Assembly: GCF_014873535.1 (NCBI RefSeq)
Contig: NZ_JADBEF010000001.1
Location: 7,254,001-7,318,000, forward strand
Length of the DNA stretch: 64,000 bases
Source: Nonomuraea africana
GTDB taxonomy: Bacteria; Actinomycetota; Actinomycetes; Streptosporangiales; Streptosporangiaceae
Reading direction: 5' to 3'
Part shown: one piece after another, positions 59,938-64,000 of the stretch
How positions within the stretch are numbered: position 1 is the stretch's first letter
Layout: each line of letters starts with the position of its first letter
The notes under the pieces: generated by a model
Databases searched by the model: none
What the model was told of the DNA's origin: nothing
The model's input: only the letters and a program-made list of their open reading frames with translations
Program-made: the position numbers and the translations under genes

Positions 59938-61230
59938 TTGGACGCCGTGTCCGATCTGCCGCAAATCGCCAGGCTCAAGGAGCGCTTGCGGGCGCTGCCT
60001 GCGGTGCAGGTGGATCTCGCGCTGACCGCGTTCGTGCTGCTCATCCAGCTGTGGCCGTTCTTCGGCGAGAACCGGGACGGCCGGCCGTGGCACTGGTGGG
60101 GCTACGTGGTCGTGGTCGCGGCCGTCCTCCCGCTCGTCTGGCGGCGCCGGGCCCCGGTGACGAGCATGCTGGTCTCCCTGCTGGCCCTCTCGCTCTACGA
60201 CCTGGCCGACGCCGTGCCGGCGCAGCCGATCTGGTACGGCAGCCTCATCAGCATGTACACCGTGGCCGCCCACACGCCCCGCTGGCCCAGGCTGGCGATG
60301 CTGGCGATCACCGTCGGCGGCGGGCTGCTCCTGGTCGGCTCCTCGGAGACCGCCGTCCGGGGCACGGTCGGCGCCGTCGCCGCCTACGCGATCGGCAGGG
60401 CCACCGCGACCTCCAGGGCCTACGCGGCCGCGCTGGAGGAGCGGGCCGTACGGCTGGAGCGCGAGCGCGCGCTGGAGGCGGAGCGGGCCGCCGAGCTCGA
60501 ACGCGCCAGGATCGCCCGCGACATGCACGACATCCTGGCGCACGCGGTCAGCCTGATGGTCGTGCAGGCGGAGGCGGGCCCGGTGGTGGTCAGGAGCGAC
60601 CCGGCGCGCGCCGAGGCCGCCTTCGACGCCATCGCCGGCGCGGGACGCGACGCGATGGTCCAGATCCGGCGGATGCTCGGGGTGTTGAAGGAGGAGGAGA
60701 GCTCGCGCGCTCCCCAGCCGACGGTCGCCGACCTGTCCACGCTGACCTCCCGGCTGCCGCTGCCCGTCTCGCTCGAGGTCCGCGGCGCCGAGCGGGAGCT
60801 GCCGCCCGACGTCGAGGTGGCGGTCTACCGCATCGCGCAGGAGTCGTTCACGAACATCGTCAAGCACTCCGGAGCGACCAGGGCCGGGCTGCTCCTCAGG
60901 TGGGAGGCGGACGCGCTGCTCATCGACATCACCGACGACGGCAGGGGCGCGGGGCTGCGGCTCCCGTCGGGCGGTCACGGCCTCATCGGCATCCGCGAGC
61001 GCGCCGCCTCCTGCGGTGGCACCGCGACCGCGGGCCCCCGGGCCGACGCCCCCGGTTTCCAGGTCTCGGTACGGCTCCCGCTCCCCCCGACCCACGCCAT
61101 GGCCGAATCCCGCCCCGTCACCGGAGAACCCGTCTTCTTGGGAGAATCCGCCCGCAGCGCGCCCGTCCCGCCGGGAGGACCGGCGGCCGCGGGGTCGACG
61201 TCCGCAGACCTCTCGAAGGAGAGCCGATGA
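59938..61230 (+). CDS. Sensor histidine kinase (NarL/LiaS type)
   Basis: A 430-residue membrane kinase. Four to five membrane segments occupy about residues 25-155. HisKA_3 follows, with ARIARDMHDILAHAVSLM (phospho-accepting His), and the HATPase domain has FTNIVKHSGAT and DDGRGAGL. A 40-residue linker ends it. The TTG at 59938 has GGAGGAAG five bases upstream; longer ATG-starting frames to 59821 would run into the Zur-box region. The stop overlaps the next gene (ATGA). Confidence 0.85.
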   Translation: MDAVSDLPQIARLKERLRALPAVQVDLALTAFVLLIQLWPFFGENRDGRPWHWWGYVVVVAAVLPLVWRRRAPVTSMLVSLLALSLYDLADAVPAQPIWYGSLISMYTVAAHTPRWPRLAMLAITVGGGLLLVGSSETAVRGTVGAVAAYAIGRATATSRAYAAALEERAVRLERERALEAERAAELERARIARDMHDILAHAVSLMVVQAEAGPVVVRSDPARAEAAFDAIAGAGRDAMVQIRRMLGVLKEEESSRAPQPTVADLSTLTSRLPLPVSLEVRGAERELPPDVEVAVYRIAQESFTNIVKHSGATRAGLLLRWEADALLIDITDDGRGAGLRLPSGGHGLIGIRERAASCGGTATAGPRADAPGFQVSVRLPLPPTHAMAESRPVTGEPVFLGESARSAPVPPGGPAAAGSTSADLSKESR

Positions 61231-61877
61231 GCATCACCGTGGTGGTCGCCGATGACCAGGAGCTGGTCCGCGGCGGATTCAGCATGATCCTCGACGCCCA
61301 GCCCGACATCGACGTGGTCGCCGAGGCCGGTGACGGGATCGAGGCGGTCGCCCTGGTCCGCGAGCACCGCCCCGACGTCCTCCTCCTCGACATCCGCATG
61401 CCCAGGATGGACGGCATCGAGGCGGCCCGCCTGGTGGGCAAGGAGACCAAGGTCCTCATGCTCACCACCTTCGACCTCGACGACTACGTCTACGACGCGC
61501 TGCGGGCGGGGGCGAGCGGGTTCCTGCTGAAGGACGTGCGAAGGGACGACCTGGTCAACGCGGTCCGCGTGGTGGCGGCGGGAGAATCGCTGCTGGCGCC
61601 CAGCGTCACCAGCCGCCTGATCGCCGAGTTCACCTCGCGCCCCGCCGCCGCCTCGGTGTCGGCCGAGCGGCTGGCCGTCCTCACGACCAGGGAGCAGGAG
61701 ACGCTCGCGCTGATCGCGCGGGGGCTGTCCAACGCGGAGATCGCCGTCGAGATGGTGGTGAGCGAGCACACGGTGAAGACACACGTCAGCAACGTCCTCA
61801 CCAAGCTGGGTCTGCGCGACAGGGTGCAGGCCGTCATCGTCGCCTACGAGACGGGGCTGGCGACAGCAGGGCATTAA
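61227..61877 (+). CDS. NarL/FixJ-family response regulator
   Basis: A 216-residue regulator. The receiver domain has DD at 9-10, phospho-acceptor Asp55 in LLLDIRMP, MLTT and FLLKDV. The LuxR-type helix-turn-helix (LTTREQETLALIARGLSNAE then VVSEHTVKTHVSNVLTKLGL) binds DNA as a dimer. Coupled to the kinase gene by an ATGA overlap. Target genes unknown; the NfeD-like/flotillin pair downstream is a candidate because such systems (LiaRS) sense envelope stress. Confidence 0.93.
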   Translation: MSITVVVADDQELVRGGFSMILDAQPDIDVVAEAGDGIEAVALVREHRPDVLLLDIRMPRMDGIEAARLVGKETKVLMLTTFDLDDYVYDALRAGASGFLLKDVRRDDLVNAVRVVAAGESLLAPSVTSRLIAEFTSRPAAASVSAERLAVLTTREQETLALIARGLSNAEIAVEMVVSEHTVKTHVSNVLTKLGLRDRVQAVIVAYETGLATAGH

Positions 61878-61951
61878 GCCCTTTTCAAGCGGTTTGCAAC
61901 CCCTACTTGGATATATTCGCCCCACTACGGGGCCATTATCCGAGGGAACTG

Positions 61952-62497
61952 ATGCCCGCTTTTGTCGACGCCGCGTTGACCTTCCCGACCGTTCTCTTCA
62001 CCTTTCTGCTCGTCGTGGTCGTCGGCTACTGGCTCGTGGTCATGTTCGTGGGCGGCGACGCCGACCTGGACGGCGTGCAGTTACCGCTGGGGCTCGGCGG
62101 CATCCCCGCGACGGTCGCCTTCTCGCTGTTCGTCGCACTGTCGTGGTTCGTCAGCCTCGCAGGGGTCGTGCTCCTCGGCCACGGACCGCTGGTGCTCGGC
62201 GCGGCGCTCGCGGCCGGATGGGTGGGCACGAAAGCCCTGATCATCCCCATGCGCAGGCTCTTCCCCGAGCAGCGCGAACCCTCGCGCCACGACTTCGTCG
62301 GCCGGCGGTGCGTGGTGCGGACCGGCAGGGCGGACGCCGCCTTCGGTCAGGCCGAGGTCACCGCGCCCGACGGCTCCTCCGCCGTCGTCCAGGTCAGGAC
62401 GACGGGCGGCGACGTGCTCACTCGCGGCCAGGCCGCGCTGATCTTCGACTACGACGCAGAGGGCGAGTTCTTCTGGGTCATGGAGGACCACTCATGA
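61952..62497 (+). CDS. NfeD/YuaF-like membrane protein with OB fold
   Basis: A 181-residue protein with three membrane segments (about 8-30, 50-72, 75-95) and a C-terminal OB-fold domain (FVGRRCVVRTGRADAAFGQA). It is the partner class of flotillins, like Bacillus YuaF with FloT. ATG at 61952 with GAGGGAAC just upstream; a frame to 61907 lacks a ribosome binding site. Overlaps the flotillin gene (ATGA). Confidence 0.8.
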   Translation: MPAFVDAALTFPTVLFTFLLVVVVGYWLVVMFVGGDADLDGVQLPLGLGGIPATVAFSLFVALSWFVSLAGVVLLGHGPLVLGAALAAGWVGTKALIIPMRRLFPEQREPSRHDFVGRRCVVRTGRADAAFGQAEVTAPDGSSAVVQVRTTGGDVLTRGQAALIFDYDAEGEFFWVMEDHS

Positions 62498-64000
62498 GTG
62501 TCATCTCGACCGGATTCGGCATTCTGCTCGCCGTCATCCTGATCATCGTCATCGCGTTGATCTTCGTCATCAGCCGGCTGTTCAGAAAGGTCGAACAGGG
62601 CAAGGCGCTCATCGTCTCCAAGGTGCGCAGGGTCGATGTGACCTTCACCGGCGCCGTCGTCCTGCCGGTCCTCCACAAGGCCGAGGTCATGGACATCTCG
62701 GTGAAGACCATCGAGATCGCCCGCACCGGCGGCGAGGGCCTGATCTGCCGCGACAACATCAGGGCCGACATCCGCATCACGTTCTTCGTGCGGGTCAACA
62801 AGACCATCGAGGACGTCATCAAGGTGGCGCAGGCCATCGGCACCGAGCGGGCCAGCGACGAGACGACGCTCCAGGCGCTGTTCAACGCGAAGTTCTCCGA
62901 GGCGCTCAAGACGGTCGGCAAGCAGCTCGACTTCGTCGACCTCTACACCAAGCGCGACGAGTTCCGCGACCAGATCATCCAGGTCATCGGCACCGACCTC
63001 AACGGCTACAGCCTGGAGGACGCGGCGATCGACTACCTGGAGCAGACCCCGATGGCCAAGCTCGACCCGGCCAACATCCTCGACGCCCAGGGCATCCGCA
63101 AGATCACCGAGCTGACCGCGACGGAGAACGTGCGGACCAACGAGTTCAGGCGCAGCGAGGAGAAGGAGATCACGCGCCAGAACGTCGACGCCACCGAGGC
63201 CATCCTCGAGCTGAAGCGCCGCCAGGCCGACGCCGAGATCAAGCAGAAGCGCGAGATCGAGACGATGAAGGCGCGCGAGGAGGCCGAGATCGCCCGCGTG
63301 CAGGCCGAGGAGCGGCTGCGGGCCCAGGGCGCGCACATCAAGACCGACGAGCAGCTCGGCGTGCAGACCGAGAACCGCAACCGCGAGATCGCCGTGGCCG
63401 AGAAGAACCGCGAGCGGGTCATCGCCATCGAGAGCGAGCGGATCGAGAAGGACCGCATGCTGGAGGTCATCGCCCGCGAGCGGGAGACCGAGCTGTCGCG
63501 CATCGCGAAGGACAAGGAGGTCGAGACGGAGAAGCGCTCGATCGCCGAGGTCGTGCGCGAGCGGATCGCGGTGGAGAAGACGGTCGCCGAGCAGGAAGAG
63601 AACATCAAGAAGCTGCGCGCCCTCGAAGAGGCCGAGCGGTTCAGGCAGACCACGATCATCCACGCCGAGGCCGAAGCCCAGGAGGGCCTGGTCAAGGACA
63701 TCAAGGCCGCCGAGGCCGCGGAGGCCGCCGCCAAGCACAAGGCCCGCGAGGACGTCGTGCTGGCCGAGGCCAGGCAGCAGGCGGCCGAGCTCGACGCGCG
63801 GGCCAAGATCCGGCTGGCCGAGGGCCTGCAGGCGGAGGCCGCCGCCAAGGGGCTGGCCGACGTGCAGGTCCGCGAGCGCGGCGCCGACGCCATCGAGAAG
63901 GTCGGCCGCGCCGAGGCGATGGCGACCGCCGAGAAGCTCAAGGCCGAGGCCGAGGGCGCCAAGGCGATGGCGCTGGTCGAGGGCGACCGGCTCAAGGCGC
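62494..64000 (+). CDS. Flotillin-like SPFH-domain protein (partial, runs off right edge)
   Basis: At least 502 residues. A membrane hairpin (about 6-28, FGILLAVILIIVIALIFVIS) precedes an SPFH domain (about 30-180, CRDNIRADIRITFFVRVNKT), then a very long Glu/Ala/Lys-rich coiled coil of heptads with repeated EAE and AEA pairs. Flotillins scaffold ordered membrane microdomains. No stop codon occurs before 64000. ATG at 62494 is coupled to the NfeD-like gene. Confidence 0.9.
   Translation, partial: MSVISTGFGILLAVILIIVIALIFVISRLFRKVEQGKALIVSKVRRVDVTFTGAVVLPVLHKAEVMDISVKTIEIARTGGEGLICRDNIRADIRITFFVRVNKTIEDVIKVAQAIGTERASDETTLQALFNAKFSEALKTVGKQLDFVDLYTKRDEFRDQIIQVIGTDLNGYSLEDAAIDYLEQTPMAKLDPANILDAQGIRKITELTATENVRTNEFRRSEEKEITRQNVDATEAILELKRRQADAEIKQKREIETMKAREEAEIARVQAEERLRAQGAHIKTDEQLGVQTENRNREIAVAEKNRERVIAIESERIEKDRMLEVIARERETELSRIAKDKEVETEKRSIAEVVRERIAVEKTVAEQEENIKKLRALEEAERFRQTTIIHAEAEAQEGLVKDIKAAEAAEAAAKHKAREDVVLAEARQQAAELDARAKIRLAEGLQAEAAAKGLADVQVRERGADAIEKVGRAEAMATAEKLKAEAEGAKAMALVEGDRLKA

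Noticed and set aside
62449..63995. Minus-strand frames opposite the flotillin gene
   Set aside because: Leu/Asp- or Ser/Ala-rich shadows of a Glu/Ala/Lys coiled-coil gene.

Overview
The window is high-GC DNA with strongly GC-biased third codon positions, many GTG starts and dense ATGA-coupled operons. Chaplin repeats, an actinobacterial MFS-thymidylate kinase fusion, DUF5703- and DUF3073-type small proteins, LAL-type LuxR regulators and zinc-independent ribosomal protein paralogues all point to a filamentous actinomycete. My best guess is Streptosporangiales (Nonomuraea/Streptosporangium-like). This is inferred from gene content; no search was run.

Layout. (1) 1-1.1 kb: edge of an apparent integrated element (start of a small element-type protein, GntR repressor with palindromic operators, small hypothetical) lying against the 3' end of tRNA-Thr(CGT). 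(2) 1.2-12.3 kb, mostly minus strand: housekeeping block with a secreted TAP-type peptidase, RicT/PSP1 protein, FtsX-ECD protein with a 5'-truncated sigma factor, holB, MFS-tmk fusion, metallophosphoesterase, topA and a DUF5703-type protein. (3) 12.3-17.2 kb: two degenerate tandem-repeat arrays, a giant chaplin-like protein with eight repeats, a membrane protein, an M20 peptidase and tRNA-Leu(GAG). (4) 17.2-22.3 kb: accessory stretch with a decayed serine recombinase at the tRNA-Leu 3' end, a GNAT enzyme, a DHA2 exporter, small hypotheticals and a 2H phosphoesterase.

(5) 22.3-28.8 kb: the most unusual locus. An ATGA-coupled MFS exporter / TPR protein / PHP (CehA/McbA-type) metallohydrolase operon is divergent from a protein made of nine regular 40-residue TPR units, which is followed 11 bases later by an unannotated 27-codon peptide gene with a strong ribosome binding site. 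It looks like a peptide-signalling or modified-peptide system; this is inference. (6) 29.3-31.7 kb: a membrane protein and a VOC protein, converging on a dead IS5-type element that duplicated the CTAG shared by their stop codons. (7) 31.8-41.9 kb: class A PBP, flavin reductase with a truncated FMN reductase and a sulfate-exporter relic, M14 carboxypeptidase, S41 lipoprotein protease, PL8 polysaccharide lyase, a truncated TnpB element and a WrbA-type quinone reductase.

(8) 42.0-46.5 kb: TrkH and a Zur-type zinc-starvation cluster (rpmB-rpsN-rpmF divergent from a CobW-like gene and rpsR, with a Zur-box-like site between). A second CobW-like gene with a matching site lies at 58.8-59.8 kb. (9) 46.7-54.4 kb: DoxX protein with a long low-complexity tail, TIGR03086-type protein, then a LAL regulator / hydrolase / DHA2 exporter operon. 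(10) 54.4-64 kb: MFS relic, DUF3073 gene, ArsR regulator, menB with a phosphotransferase, rhodanese, quinone oxidoreductase with the CobW paralogue, a two-component system and an NfeD-like/flotillin pair cut by the window end.
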